Both the position numbers and the translations under genes were made by a program. 64,000 bases of DNA, taken from contig OY848919.1 of NCBI GenBank assembly GCA_963693285.1, forward strand, positions 9,481,461 to 9,545,460, written 5' to 3'. Below, piece after piece: positions 45,360 through 57,843 of the stretch. Position 1 is the first letter of the stretch, and each line of letters opens with the position of its first letter. Below the pieces are notes generated by a model. It saw nothing but the letters and a program-made list of their open reading frames with translations, searched no databases and was not told the origin of the DNA. Source of the stretch: Xestospongia muta (taxonomy: Eukaryota; Porifera; Demospongiae; Haplosclerida; Petrosiidae).

Positions 45360-46136
45360 ATGACACTCTGTCTAGATGATATACATACCTTTGTCCCTGG
45401 TAAAGGGTATACTTGTGTAGTACTTTAATTGCAATTATTCTCTCTACTCACCTTTTCCTGCTGTTCTAGAATGTACAATTACATATAATATATAGGAAAG
45501 TTTAGCTAGAGATACACAAACTTTTAACACAACTATTGAAATACTACCAAAATACAATAGTACCAAATGTAAAACTACCAAATGTAATACATGTACTGTC
45601 AAATTTGATATTGTCAATCACTACATTACATATGGCACAATGTAAAACAATTAGTGCATGCTGTAACTTACCACCAGATTGGGAGATAGATGGATGTCTT
45701 GAGCCTTGTTCCTGATGTCCAATGATGCTATAGAAATAAAACAGATATAAAGAGTAATGATGTATTATGAGATATTATAAACTAGCAGTGTATGTTGTTA
45801 ACTTACAAACCAGATTTGGAGATGGATGGATGTCTTCAACCTTAGTCCACATATTACTCTAGCCATCAATGAACACCCACTAACTCCTCTTAATAATACA
45901 TATGACTGAGAAAGGAGAAAAAGTCAACTAAACTATATATATATGTTACTTCTTGCATGTTCTTGTCTATGTGAATTTGTTATCTTCAAATCCCATGTAT
46001 CCAAATCAATGGCAGTATTATTTAATGATGTAAATATCATCCTATATGTAGCTACAGCAATTTCCTTGACTACATGAGAAACTGTATCAAAAAATATAAG
46101 ACTGGAGTTGCCTAACAATTTTTCCGCAGTTGACAT
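45360..46136 (-). CDS. Putative small-exon gene with DIHLSPNL modules, locus 2
   Basis: The possible first exon runs from ATG 46136 to about 45945: STAEKLLGNSSLIFFDTVSH, EIAVATYRMIF, LDTWDLKITNSHRQEH, ending near a GTAACA donor. Then come two 17-residue modules with AG acceptors and GTAAGT donors: TKVEDIHPSPNLV (about 45855-45800) and SLDIRNKAQDIHLSPNLV (about 45725-45670; acceptor TTTCTATAG). Lower down, a microexon-like 'CTAG|AACAGCAGGAAAAG|GTGAGT' lies near 45465. The product is unrecognised. The first exon is well conserved in the duplicate at 61.1-61.35 kb, though that alone may reflect recent duplication. The gene model is a guess without transcript data. Confidence 0.35.
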
Positions 46137-47177
46137 TGCTCATTTTATATTCTATTGCTTATATATTTTTTCTCGTAATAACTTTATGAATTAGTATTTT
46201 ACAACATTATTGACTCCATAAAATCCTGTTCTTGTGAACACTAACATATAGTTAATTATTCAGTTTCAAAACTTTTGTAGCCTGTTAATATAACAACTAT
46301 TGTTATGTCATTCAGTTCATAATTATTAATATTCAATAGTCTATATTGCTTTTAGTCCCTCTACTAACAATATTTTAGTGATTTTATATCTCTAGTAACT
46401 ATGACATGAAAGGTTGTTTTCTCTGCTATTACATTGTGTTAATGTACCCACTTTCGATGTTTAGGAATAGGTTTATATGTAACAAAGGATCACTAATAAG
46501 AGAACCGTCATTTGATGTATGAATATAAAGTCATTTTCAGCATAATTTCTATATTATATCTAACTTATCTTCTAACTTCAGTTCGTTTCTGATCTTGTTC
46601 ATCTTCACACAATCTAGACATCTTGCACACATCATTCTGCTCTTTTCATTGGTTTAAATTGTCTTCTCCTTACTCATTTTAAATTTCTTGAGTAAAAAGT
46701 GTCAATTATTCTCTATAGATATAACTAAAGTATGCTCTAAGTCTTGCTTACTTGTGGTTCCAGGTTCCAGTAAAGCAATTATCACATTTCAAAGCATAGC
46801 CAAACACATATATATCCATAAATCTCTGCTGAAACTAATGATATTCTTTACTATATTTTAATATTATGTGATATATTGCTGCACTGTTTGGATTACTTTC
46901 CTCATGAAAATTCAATTAGCAAGTAAACTAAGTTTTCATGGAACTGATAGAGAATCTATGACAAAGATTTTATTTTGAAAAAACCAAAGTAATACATTGA
47001 CTAATAATGTCAACAGTCCAAAGACTTTAATACAATAGTATTATAAACACCACACTTGTTTGTTCAAACATCCTCTTTACATAAACAAAACAAAATGTCT
47101 AAAATTGGGAAAGAGTTTTGTATACAGAATATATAGCCATATACATACATATATGGATAATTGTAAAAATGCATGTA
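46137..47177. other. 3' flank of transporter unit D
   Basis: 46540-46940 matches the start of the other unit flanks; at about 46941 it jumps ('TTTTCATGG|AACTGATA') straight to the last 240 bp of the flank, skipping about 900 bp present in A, B, E and F. The same junction recurs at about 63829. Confidence 0.7.
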
Positions 47178-48689
47178 TCAGTTAGTACACTCCGGTGAGT
47201 GTCCCATTTCATTAATATACTCTATGTCCTGGTCCATATATCTCTCATAATGTTCCTCAACTATTAAATGTATATTGATTTCATTTTCTCTCACACGTAA
47301 CTTGTAACGTTTAGCTAATATTATGAACACTATAAGAATAATAAGAACAAGCACACTCTGAACTATATGATAGTAAACACTTAGACATGTCATCTCTTTC
47401 TCACACCTAAATAGGTATTTGCTGTTTATAATGAAAATATAACCAACACCAAAAGCTGCATACCATAGTCCAACTAACAAACCTCTCATTTCATGTGGAG
47501 ACTGAGCTATTGTGAACTCTAAGGATGTTGGCAAAATTAAAGCAAATGATATTCCATACAAAACTTGAGAAACAGCAGTAAACTTGTATGAGGTTGTGTC
47601 AAAATGAAAGTAGTCTTTACAAGCAAGCATTATGACATAATATATTGTTGTAAATAATGAGAATACCAGTCCAACTCCAATTCTTTTAAGCATACTTGGA
47701 ATGTATTTGTGAAAACAAGGATGTATAATAAACTGATAGAAGAGAATTAAAAGTGAAGCTACTAAAGTATGTAAAGCATTTTTAGACATAAAGCAATCAA
47801 AAAAAGACAACTCTTGATTTGATTTATAATAACTAAGCCAGTTCATATTTTCAGCACAAACGAGACCAACAACACAGATAAATAATGGTATCAATCGGAT
47901 AATGACCTTAACATTTTCTACCTGCTCCTCTGTGAATGGTCCACCATATTTTTCCTTACCCAGGTCTAACCTGGAAGGGTAATTCTCCTCCCAATAGGTC
48001 AAGGCACTACGATTTCTGGGATAATTATTTTGTCTAGCATAGTTGAGTACTTTAGCAATCAATTTGACAGGATTAACAATGTGAGATGTAGTATCCAACC
48101 AGTGTTTAAAAAGAAAGTTAGTGATAATGACTATAGAGACAGCCACACCTGATAGCACATATGATGCAATGATAAATTGATTTATCAAGCACTGCGCAAT
48201 TATGTAAATGAAAAATATTACATGTATACTCAGTGAGTGCCAATATATAATAGCACTTAGTTCATCAGCTGAAGCACCAATTGCTTGATCAATGTTAAAT
48301 TGAATAATATTTGATCGTACACATGAGTATCCAATCACATTTAGCAAATAGGCAACACCAATTGTTATATGAAACAGCACATTATAATGTGATGAAATTT
48401 TTATGATAAAAGCCAATCCACCAATTATCCATGATAAAAATGACAGATATACACCAGTAATGATAGATGTATACCTACCTATTTTTATATCAGCAAGTAA
48501 ACCAAGTAAGGGAAATAAGAAGAAAATAATACAATATCCAATATCAAAGATAATCTGATGAGCACGATTATTAACTTCAACATACAAGGTTGCTGCAAAA
48601 CCTGTACTAAACATTAAATGAGCAAACATAGAGAAATCCCAGAGAATAATTAGCAGTGCTGATCTAGAATTGATCAAAAATCTTGACAT
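47178..48689 (-). CDS. SLC15/POT-like MFS transporter, copy D
   Basis: An intact 503-residue intronless ORF with ATG at 48689. All family blocks are as in copy A: GLLADIKIGRYTS, SNIIQFNIDQAIGASADELS, NPVKLIAK, RSALTYWEENYPSR, EKYGGPFTEEQVENVK, and SLEFTIAQSPHEMRG with Glu391. Differences from A cluster in loops (NQNNYP..., NMNWLSYYKSNQ). It is distinct from both the A/E and B/F pairs. The upstream inverted GATA pair is at 48898-48925. Together with A and C it is one of three clearly intact minus-strand copies. Role as for A; solute unknown. Confidence 0.85.
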   Translation of the reverse strand: MSRFLINSRSALLIILWDFSMFAHLMFSTGFAATLYVEVNNRAHQIIFDIGYCIIFFLFPLLGLLADIKIGRYTSIITGVYLSFLSWIIGGLAFIIKISSHYNVLFHITIGVAYLLNVIGYSCVRSNIIQFNIDQAIGASADELSAIIYWHSLSIHVIFFIYIIAQCLINQFIIASYVLSGVAVSIVIITNFLFKHWLDTTSHIVNPVKLIAKVLNYARQNNYPRNRSALTYWEENYPSRLDLGKEKYGGPFTEEQVENVKVIIRLIPLFICVVGLVCAENMNWLSYYKSNQELSFFDCFMSKNALHTLVASLLILFYQFIIHPCFHKYIPSMLKRIGVGLVFSLFTTIYYVIMLACKDYFHFDTTSYKFTAVSQVLYGISFALILPTSLEFTIAQSPHEMRGLLVGLWYAAFGVGYIFIINSKYLFRCEKEMTCLSVYYHIVQSVLVLIILIVFIILAKRYKLRVRENEINIHLIVEEHYERYMDQDIEYINEMGHSPECTN

Positions 48690-48897
48690 TATCCCAGTTA
48701 ATACATTTAGAACTACAACAATGAATGATTAGATAGACTCAAAGAATGTAGTCTTGCTTTCAGTACAAGCATTAAGAAAGTATTCTTAACACTACACTAC
48801 CATTATGAAAACATACGTTCATAATTATTAGTGCATGTATGTTAAAAATTTTGTCTAAGGTATGTTTTTGACAAACAAAAAAATTGAAAGATAAACA

Positions 48898-48925
48898 ATC
48901 TTATCTTATTTTTGTAAGATAAGAT
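48898..48925. promoter_or_regulatory. Inverted GATA pair upstream of copy D
   Basis: ATCTTATC and GATAAGAT arms, 209 bp upstream of the ATG at 48689. Confidence 0.4.
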
Positions 48926-49189
48926 GTATTTCATTGTCATATGGTAATGTTCCTATTCAATTACAATGTCTGCTTAGCTTCTCTCAATTTATCATACTAT
49001 ATATGTTAGTACCATCCTCTGAATGTGATATAATGACATAATATAACAAAAATGATGTTGATAGTTTTCTACAAACTATATATTAACATCATCATATACA
49101 TTATGTCAAATACATTATCCTGCATATCATCTGTCAATGCACATGATTAGAATTAGAACCAAAATTTATCCAAAAAGGTACAAGGTATA

Positions 49190-49525
49190 TAATAATTATA
49201 TATATATATATGTATGTATGTATGTATGTACACTGTAAAAATTGATTTGTTGATTTAACTAATATATTGTTATACAGGTTGCGTGTAGAAAAATTAGTGT
49301 AATGTAAAAGTAAACGTAACACTGTTTTTACTACTAATGTACTACAGCTGCACAAACAGTAGTACGTTAGTAATAAAAACAGTGTTATATTTACTTTCAT
49401 ATCATATTAAGTTTATTACATGTAACCTGTATAACAATATATTAGTTAAATCAACAAATCAATTTTTACAGTGTATGTATGTATGTATGTATGTATGTAT
49501 GTATGTATGTATGTATGTATATGTA
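49190..49525. repeat. (TATG)n microsatellite of unit D, split by a MITE
   Basis: Short AT and TATG tracts at 49195-49230 and TATG at 49474-49522 flank a 243-bp foldback element. They correspond to the single arrays of units A and E. Confidence 0.9.
49231..49473. mobile_element. Foldback MITE, ends CACTGTAAAA...TTTTACAGTG
   Basis: The first 50 nt (49231-49280) are a perfect reverse complement of the last 50 nt (49424-49473). A second, imperfect pair of arms around 'GTAACACTGTTTTTACTACTA' nearly closes the hairpin, leaving a small loop near 49348-49360. There is no ORF. It sits inside the TATG array, so target-site duplication cannot be read. Superfamily undecided; CACTG ends are seen in EnSpm-like and some hAT-like MITEs. 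Confidence 0.85.
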
Positions 49526-49539
49526 TATATTATATGTGA

Positions 49540-50163
49540 GTTGATTTGCGAAAGGGACCACTTCTGTGAAAACATCTCAAAAACATGCAGTTGTCATGTA
49601 CATAACCATACATTTTTCCAATTGATGTTTATTAAATTATATTTTAATTTTAAAAACAATAGATAACTTGAAATGTAAAATTTAGTAAGCATCTAATTAA
49701 AACATTGCTTAGCACATGAAAGTGTTTTTATGGTTTGATAGAAGTAGTCCCTTTTCACAAATCAGGTCACACACACACTTATATGCACAATACAAATGTC
49801 CTTAATGATTTTAAACTAGTTATTAAGCATTAAACTTATGAAAATTAGAATAATGTAATGTATAATACCTAATTTGTATATTTTATTTTCTGCATAACTA
49901 TATTCACATTTCATATTATGTGAAGGACTATCTGCTATCTTCAAGGTAATGTTCATATAATGTACAATATATTATGAATAGTTGTATATGCTTTTAAGAG
50001 TGAATTCTGGCTGGTTGTGGGTAAGTTAGTATTGCTTATGCAGGGATGTCATAGTATACTTTCTCTGTTAGTCTATTATAAGTCCATTCGATGAATCATT
50101 GATTATTATTTATTAGAAATTTAAAAAGGGGAATCTCTTATAGTTCAAGTTGGTACTATGGCG
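49540..50163. other. Upstream flank of unit D
   Basis: Foldback-family remnant at about 49550-49780, then unit sequence homologous to 32100-32480 and 55300-55670. No gene. Confidence 0.5.
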
Positions 50164-50571
50164 CTATATTAGTGTCAAAATTATGCTGTATAGAAATTTT
50201 ATTTGGGTAGTGTATATGCAGTATAGAAATTTTATTTGGGTAGTGTATATACCGCATCGTGTAAGGTTGTGGCGTACATACCATTGAAAGACAAAAAGCA
50301 AGAATTATTGAGACAACCAAAATAAGGAACCCAACCAAACTGTAAACATCTTTCTAACATTTGATTCTAAGAGATGGCTCGTGGTACTCTCGCTCCGCTT
50401 GTTATTAAGTAACAATAAAAGCCTAGAAATGAACTCATCAAAAATCTGAAATCAGCCATTTTTAATTAGCGTCGCCACGCCTCTTAGACGATGCAGTATA
50501 TACACTACCCAAATAAAACGTCTATACCCTAATAAAGATTTCCATACCGCATAATTTTGACACTACTATAG
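50164..50571. mobile_element. MITE with CTATA-ended inverted repeats
   Basis: The left end CTATATTAGTGTCAAAATTATGC and the reverse complement of the right end CTATAGTAGTGTCAAAATTATGC differ at one base, followed by related 'GTATAGAAAT' and 'TTTATTTGGGTAGTGTATAT' modules; the latter occurs twice at the left. Units A (about 32490) and E (about 55670) have the empty site. An 18-bp imperfect direct repeat (TATAGTYCAWGTTGGTAC) lies on both sides. No ORF. Confidence 0.75.
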
Positions 50572-50669
50572 TCCATGTTGGTACAGCTGCCTATATTAAT
50601 GACATATTATTATCATGCAACAGGTAATATTGAATTTTAACAGTAAGTCTATTCTTGTTGAATTGAAAT

Positions 50670-50790
50670 AGAAGAAGTTATGATACTGTTAGTAGTACAT
50701 ATATGGTTATGTTCTATAGCTATTGATAAAGTGTTAGTAGAGAAAGAAGAAGAGATTGATAAGCTGACTAAAGAGAAACGAGATAAGGTA
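50670..50790 (+). pseudogene. Coiled-coil exon remnant
   Basis: After 'TCTATAG' the text reads AIDKVLVEKEEEIDKLTKEKRDK, a charged heptad-like stretch followed by a GTATTA donor-like end. A related pair lies at 62.95-63.13 kb. There is no complete gene; the parent family is unknown. Confidence 0.35.
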
Positions 50791-52560
50791 TTATATTGTT
50801 AGTAGTACTGTATGTATAACACTATCCTGGAATAAATGCAAACAGCAAACACCTTTCTTGTGATAATAAACATTTGAATGTGCAAAATATTATATAAAAC
50901 AATGCTTTTGTTGTCTTTGAAAAGTGGGAAATGTGGAAGCTCATCTTGCAAATAGTGTGTATGACTGTACACTAAAGTAGATATACATATGTACATAGGG
51001 TTTGCTTTGCATAGTAAAGGATAGATTTAGTCATATTTCTGGCTCTGATCCTTAGTCTGGCTAGAATAGACTAAACTTTAACATTTTCAGCATAATTTCT
51101 GTATTCTTCTAATTTTAGTTCATTTCTGATCTTGTTCATCTTCACAGTTTCTAGATACTTTTCACACATCATTCTGCTCTTTTGATTGGTTTAAATTGTC
51201 TTCTCCTTACACATTTTAAATTTATTGAATGATAAATGTCTATTATTCTCTATGGATATAACTAGTGATATGTTCTAAGTTTGCACACCTGTGCTTCCAG
51301 TTTCCAGTAAAGCAATTATCACATTCCAAAGCATGGCCAAACACATATTATATCCATAAATTTGTGCTGAAACTAATAATATTTTTTTGTTGTATTTTTT
51401 AAATTATGTCATATTTTGCTGCACTGTTTGGATTAGTTGCTTCGTGATAATTCAATTGGCAAGTAAATTACGTTTTCACAACAACATCAAATAATACATT
51501 ATTTATCATTTCTGACATTTTGAAAGTAATTCACACCTTACTGAGTTAACAGGAATACATACTACGTGAACTAAAAGACATGTACGAAGCAATAGCTGCT
51601 ATATGAAGTTACATGTCTTAATTAATATATTGTGGTTTAAAAAAGATTTGTGAAATTTAAGGAAACCAAGCACAAATTTTTAATTGTTATTCTCTTGATA
51701 GCTCTAGGAGAAGAACTAGACAAACACAATGATTAGATATTGAGTGAAAGTAAAAGTGAGTTCTTATTAATTTGTACTAAATTCAAGTCATCTATATAAT
51801 TTAGGTACATTTTAGATGATTGATATGACATTTCTCATATATCTGTGACTTTTTGAAAATATTATTAGATATTGTTCTTTTTAATAATTTTACATATTTT
51901 ATCTGTAACAATAAAATATAGAATTACATTGAACAAATAGTTATTAACAACAATTATAATGTACAATAGTTTTCATTATACTTTTCATTTTATTGTAAGT
52001 ATTACAAACCATTGATTATAGTTAACAGATTAATAAAGCATATGTGATTGTGCAAACCAATAAGTCCATATTGGTTAGAGCGCTTGGTCAGGACTTGATG
52101 AACATGCACAAAGTACATCAAATGATGTGTGATGGTGAATGCCATCTCCATCCATGCTCCATCAGGTACTGTAAGTATTAGCAGTGATTGGACTGACAGG
52201 AATTATATATCTTTCTTCCTGTTTTGTATATCTCTCATAATTATTACTATTATGTTAAACATCATAGAAATATTATTGAATTATGTACATGTTTCTTTAT
52301 TTTTAATGCAACTTAAATCATGGAATCTGAATGAGAGTCTATTACAAAGATTTTATTTTACAAAAAAACAAAGTAATATATTTAGTAATAACATCAACAC
52401 TCTAAAGACTTTAATATAATAGTATTATAAACACTATGCTTGTTTGTTCAAACATCCTTTGTACATAAACAAAACAATAGTCTAAAATTGTAAAAGAGTT
52501 ATATATACAATATATATATAGCCATATTATACATACATAATGGCTAGATGTAGAAATGTA
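50791..52560. other. Unit D/E boundary and 3' flank of copy E
   Basis: The unit boundary motif 'GGCTCTGATCCTTAGTCTGGCTAGAATA' is near 51041. The flank then matches A, B and F, including the plus-strand TM3-TM4 relic at 52165-52320. No gene. Confidence 0.55.
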
Positions 52561-54074
52561 TCAGTTAGTACACTCCAGTGAGTGTCCCATTTCGTTATTA
52601 TACTCTAAGTCCTGATCCATATATCTCTCATAATGTTCCTCAACTATTAAATGTACATTGATTTCATTTTCTCTTACACGTAACTTGTAACGTTTAGCTA
52701 ATATTATGAACACTATAAGAATAATAAGAACAAGTATACTATTAACTATATAATAGTATACATTTTGACATGTCATCTCTTTTTCACACATAAATAGGTA
52801 TTTGCTGTTTATAGTGAAAATAAAACCAACACCTCGTGCTGCATACCATAGTCCAACTAATAAACCTCTCATTTCATGTGGAGATTGAGCTATTGTGAAC
52901 TCTAAGGATGTTGCCAAAATTAAAGCAGATGATATTCCAAACAAAACTTGAGAAACAACAGTAAACTTGTATGAGGTTGTGTCAAAATGAAAATGGTCTT
53001 TGCAAGCAAGCATTATGACATAATATATTGTTGTAAATAATGAGAATACCAGTCCAACTCCAATTCTTTTAAGCATACTTGGAATGTATTTGTGAAAACA
53101 AGGAAGTATAATAAACTGATAGAAGAGAATTAAAAGTGAAGCTACTAAAGCATGTAATGCATTTTTGGACATGAAGCAATCAAAAAAAGACAACTCTTCA
53201 TTTGATTTATAGAAACTAATCCATTTAATATTGTAAGCACAAACGAGACCAACAACACAGATAAATAATGGTGTCAATCGCATAACTACCTTAACATTCT
53301 CTACCTGCTCCTCTGTGAATGGCCCTCCATATTTTTCCTTACCTAGGTCTAACCTGGACGGATAATTCTCCTCCCAATAGGTTAAGGCACTACGATTCCT
53401 GGGATACTTGTTTTTCCTAGCATAGTTGAGTACTTTAGCAATCAATTTGACAGGATTTACAATGTGAGATGTAATGTCCAGCCAATGTTTAAAAAGAAAA
53501 TTAGTGATAATGACTGTACAGAGAGCCACACCTGATAGCACATACGATGCAATGATAAACTGATTTGTCAAGCATTGCACAATGATGTCAATGAAAAAAA
53601 TTATAGGTAAACTCAGTGAGTGCCAATATACAATAGCACTTAGTTCATCACCTGAAGCACCAATTGCTTGATCAATGTTAAATTGAATAATATTTGATTG
53701 TACACATGAGTATCCAATCACTTGTAGAAAATATCCAACACCAATTGTTATGTGAAACAGCACATTATAATGTGATAAAATCTTTATAATAAAACCCAAT
53801 CCATCAATTATCCATGATAAAAATGACAGATATACACACCAGTAATGATAGATGTATACCTACCTACTTTTACATCAGCAAGTAAACCAAGTAGGGGATA
53901 TAAAAAGAAAATAAGACAATATCCAATATCAAAGATAATCTGATGAGCACAATTATTAACTTCAGCATACATGGTTGCTGCAAAACCTGTAATAAACATT
54001 AAATGAGCATACATAGAGAAATCCCAGAAAATAATTAGCAGTGCTGATCTAGAACTGATCAAAAATCTTGACAT
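52561..54074 (-). pseudogene. SLC15/POT-like transporter copy E, 2-bp frameshift
   Basis: ATG at 54074 opens 88 codons, closely matching copy A up to SIITGVY, then a 2-bp insertion near 53836 (GTGTGTATATC versus GTGTATATC in A) shifts the frame. The remainder (52561-53799) is open and almost the same as A to the CTN end, including EKYGGPFTEEQVENVK and SLEFTIAQSPHEMRG. With a single lesion it is either a very young pseudogene, a null allele or an assembly error in a GT-rich spot. The inverted GATA pair and other upstream sequence are intact. Confidence 0.8.
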
Positions 54075-54281
54075 TTTCCCAGTTAATACATCTAGAACTA
54101 CAACAATGAATGATTAGATAGATTCAAATAATGTGGTTTTGCTTTCAGTACGAGCATTAAGAGACTATTGATTGTATACACAACACTACCAATATGTAAA
54201 CATGTATTCATATTAGTGTATGTGTGTTAAAACCATTTGTTTTTGATATGTTTGCCACACAAGAAATTTGAAAGATAAACA

Positions 54282-54309
54282 ATCTTATCTTGTTTTATAA
54301 GATAAGATG
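54282..54309. promoter_or_regulatory. Inverted GATA pair upstream of copy E
   Basis: ATCTTATC and GATAAGAT arms, 208 bp upstream of the ATG at 54074. Confidence 0.4.
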
Positions 54310-54582
54310 TATTTCATTGTCATATGTTAATGTTCCTAATTATTAACAGTGTCTGCTTACCTTCTCTCAATTTATCATATTGTATATGGTAGTACCATCC
54401 TCTGAATGTGATATCTTGACATAATTTAAGAAAAATGATGTTGATAGTTTACTACAAACTATATATTAACATCATCATATACATTATGTCAAATACATTA
54501 TCCTGCATATCATCTGTCAATGTACATGATTAGAATTAGAACCAAAATTTATCTAAAAAGGTACAAGGTATATAATAATTAT

Positions 54583-54725
54583 ATTATATATATATATATA
54601 TATATAATATATATATATATGTATGTAGGTATGTATGTATGTATGCATGTATGAATGTATGTATGTATGTATGTATGTATGTATGTATGTATGTATGTAT
54701 GTATGTATGTATGTATGTATGTATG

Positions 54726-54756
<31 letters not shown>

Positions 54757-54773
54757 GCATCTATGTATGTATG

Positions 54774-54804
<31 letters not shown>

Positions 54805-55047
54805 GCATCTATGTATGTATGTATGTATGTATGTATGTATGTATGTATGTATGTATGTATGTATGTATGTATGTATATGTATGTATGTATGTATGTATAT
54901 ATGTTGTATGTATGCATGTATGTATGTATGTATGTATGTATGTATGCATGTATGTATGTATGTATGTATGTGTGTATGTATGTATGTATGTATGTATGTA
55001 TGTATGTATGTATGTATGTATGTATATATGTATGTATATGTATATTT
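54583..55047. repeat. Long (AT)n + (TATG)n microsatellite, unit E
   Basis: An array of about 430 bp of TATG units with interruptions (for example 'GTAAGCATCTATG' twice, at 54753 and 54801). It is the longest of the three orthologous arrays. ORFs of over 130 codons within it on both strands are artefacts. Confidence 0.95.
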
Positions 55048-57843
55048 GATATGTGAGTTGATTTGCAAAAGGGACCACTTCTGTGAAAACATCTCAAAAA
55101 CATGCAGTTGTCATGTACATAACCATACATTTTTCAATTGATGTTTACTAAATTATATCTTAGTTTTAAAAACAATAGATAACTTGAAATGCTAAATTTA
55201 GTAAGCATTTTCTTAAAAAATTGCATAGCACATGAAAGTGTTTTAATAGTTTGATAGAAGTAGTCCCTTTTCACAGATCAGGTCACATACACACATTATA
55301 TACACTGAACAAATGTTGTTAATGATTTTAAACTAGTTATTAAGCATTAAACTTCGAATTTATGAACATTAAAATAATGTGTATGTATAAAACCTAATTT
55401 GTATATTTTATTTTTTGCATAACTATATTCATATTTCATATTATGTGAAGGACTATCTGCTATTTTCAAGGTAATGTTCATATAATGTACAATATTCTAT
55501 GAATAGTTGTATATGCTTTTAAGAATGAGCTCTGGCTGGTTGTGGGTAAATTAGCATTGCTTATGCAGGGATGTCTTAATATAATTTCTCTTTTAGTTCA
55601 TTATAAGTCCATTGAATGAATCATTGATTATTATTTATCAAAAATTTAAAAAGGGGATTCTCTTATAGTCCATGTTGGTACAGGTGCCTGTATAACTGAC
55701 ATAATTATTACCATGCAATAGTAATATTGAATTCTGACAGTAAGTCTATTCTTGTTGATGTTTTATTGTGTTTCAAAACTATTCATGTTGTTAGGGTCTT
55801 CTTTAGATAATCAGAATTTTTATTATGTACTTTAATTAACCCTCACCACTCTGCTTGGTGAGGTTATAGTATATGCATTGAGTGAGTGTGCAATTTGGTA
55901 AGGTAGAAGTCTCCAAAAAATTACTTTATGTACAAAATACAATTTTATACAAATCTAACGTGGTAATCTTCATGTAACTTTTTCATTCTAGCTTATGTAC
56001 TTTTCTATGTTTGTATCTAAAAGGATTACAAAAAATTAATATTGCGTACCTTGTTGTATCATTTTAGCAGTGATGTTTTCCAATCAATTGTACTATTGTG
56101 TATCTTGTATTCTTCTATCCTAACCTCGGATCCTTCCAAATTTTAATAAGATTTTTATACATCCAATTTATTAAATAATATTACATGTATGTGTGGACAG
56201 GGAACAGCAATAAGACCAATTATCAAGTAACACTTAATCAGGTACATGTACATTAGTGATATAACTATTGTTGTTTTTGAAAAGTGGGAGATGTGGAAGC
56301 TCATCTTGCAAATAGTGTGTGTGACTATACACTAAAGTAGAAATACACATGTACATAGGGTTTGCTTTGTATAGTAAAAGAATAGATTTAGTCATATTTC
56401 TGGCTTTGATCCTTAGTCTGGGCAGAATAAACTAAATATTAGCATTTTCATAATGATTTCTGTATTCCTAATTATCTTCTAATTTCAGTTGGTTTCTGAT
56501 CTTGTTTATGTTCACACGCTCTAGATACCTTGCACATATTATTCTGCTCTTTTGATTGGTTTAAATTTGCCTCTCCTTCTTCTCTTTAAATTTCTTGAAT
56601 TATAAATGACAATTATTCTCTATAGACATAACTAATAATATGCTCTAAATTTGCATACCTGTAGTTCCAGGTTCCAGTAAAGCAATTATCACATTCCAAA
56701 GAATGGTCCAACACATATATACACAAAAGTTTGTGCTGAAACTAATTATATTATTTGTTGTATTTTTGATATTATGTCATATTTTGCTGCACTGTTTGGA
56801 TTAGTTGTCTCATGATAATTCAATTAGCAAGTAAATTAAGTTTTCATGACAATATCAATTAATAAAAAATTATCATTTCTGATATTTTGAAAGTATTTCA
56901 CACCTTAATGAGTCAAAAGGAATACTTACTACGTGAAGTAAAAGACACGTAGAAAGCAATTGCAGCTATATGAAGTTACATGTCTTAGTTAATATATTGT
57001 GGTTTAAAACAGGATTTGTGAAATTTAAGGAAACCAAGCACAAAATATTAATTGTTATTCTCTTGATAGTTCTTAGAGAGTAACTAGTAATACACAAAGG
57101 GAAGACATTGTGTGAAATTAAGGCAGAGTTCTCATTAATTTTTACTCAAATCAAGGCATATTTGCTCTTTTTAATGATTTTACACTTTTTATCAGTAACA
57201 ATAAAATATAGAATTACATTGAACAAATAGTTATAAACAACAGTTATAATGTACAATAATTTTCATTACACTTTTCAATTTATTGAAAGTATTACAACCA
57301 TTGATTATAGTTAACAGATTAATAAAACATAAGTGATTGTGCAAACCAATAAACTGTACATTAGTTAGAGTACATGGTCAGGATTTGCTGAACATGGCAG
57401 ATTATGTGATGGTGAATGACATCTCTATATAGCAGCCATCCATGTTCCATCAGGCACTGTATTAGCAGTGATTAGACTAACAGGAATTATAATATCTTTC
57501 TGCCTGTTTTGTATATCTCTCATAATTATTACTATTATGTTAAACATTATAGGAATATTATTGAATTATGTACACATTTGTTTATTTCTAATGCAACTTA
57601 GATCAATGTAAGATGATAGAGAATCTATGACAAAGATTTTATTTTTTAAAAAAAGTAATATATTCACTGATAATATCAACAGTCAAATTACTTTAATACA
57701 ATAGTATTATAAGCACCACACTTGTTTGTTCAAACATCCTGTTTACATAAACCAAACAAAAGTCTACATTGTAAAAAAGCTATAAATACACAATATATAT
57801 ATAGAGCCGTATACAGAGCTATATGGATAGACATAGAAATACA
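55048..57843. other. Upstream flank of E and 3' flank of F
   Basis: 55050-55300 is a foldback-family remnant. 55800-56440 is nearly identical to 32600-33270. The unit boundary is near 56410. A plus-strand TM3-TM4 relic lies at 57445-57605. No gene. Confidence 0.55.

Noticed and set aside
54635..55141. Long overlapping ORFs on both strands rich in Met/Tyr/Val/Cys or His/Thr/Tyr/Ile
   Set aside because: They are pure translations of the (TATG)n microsatellite; the same applies to 31650-31964 and 49337-49666.
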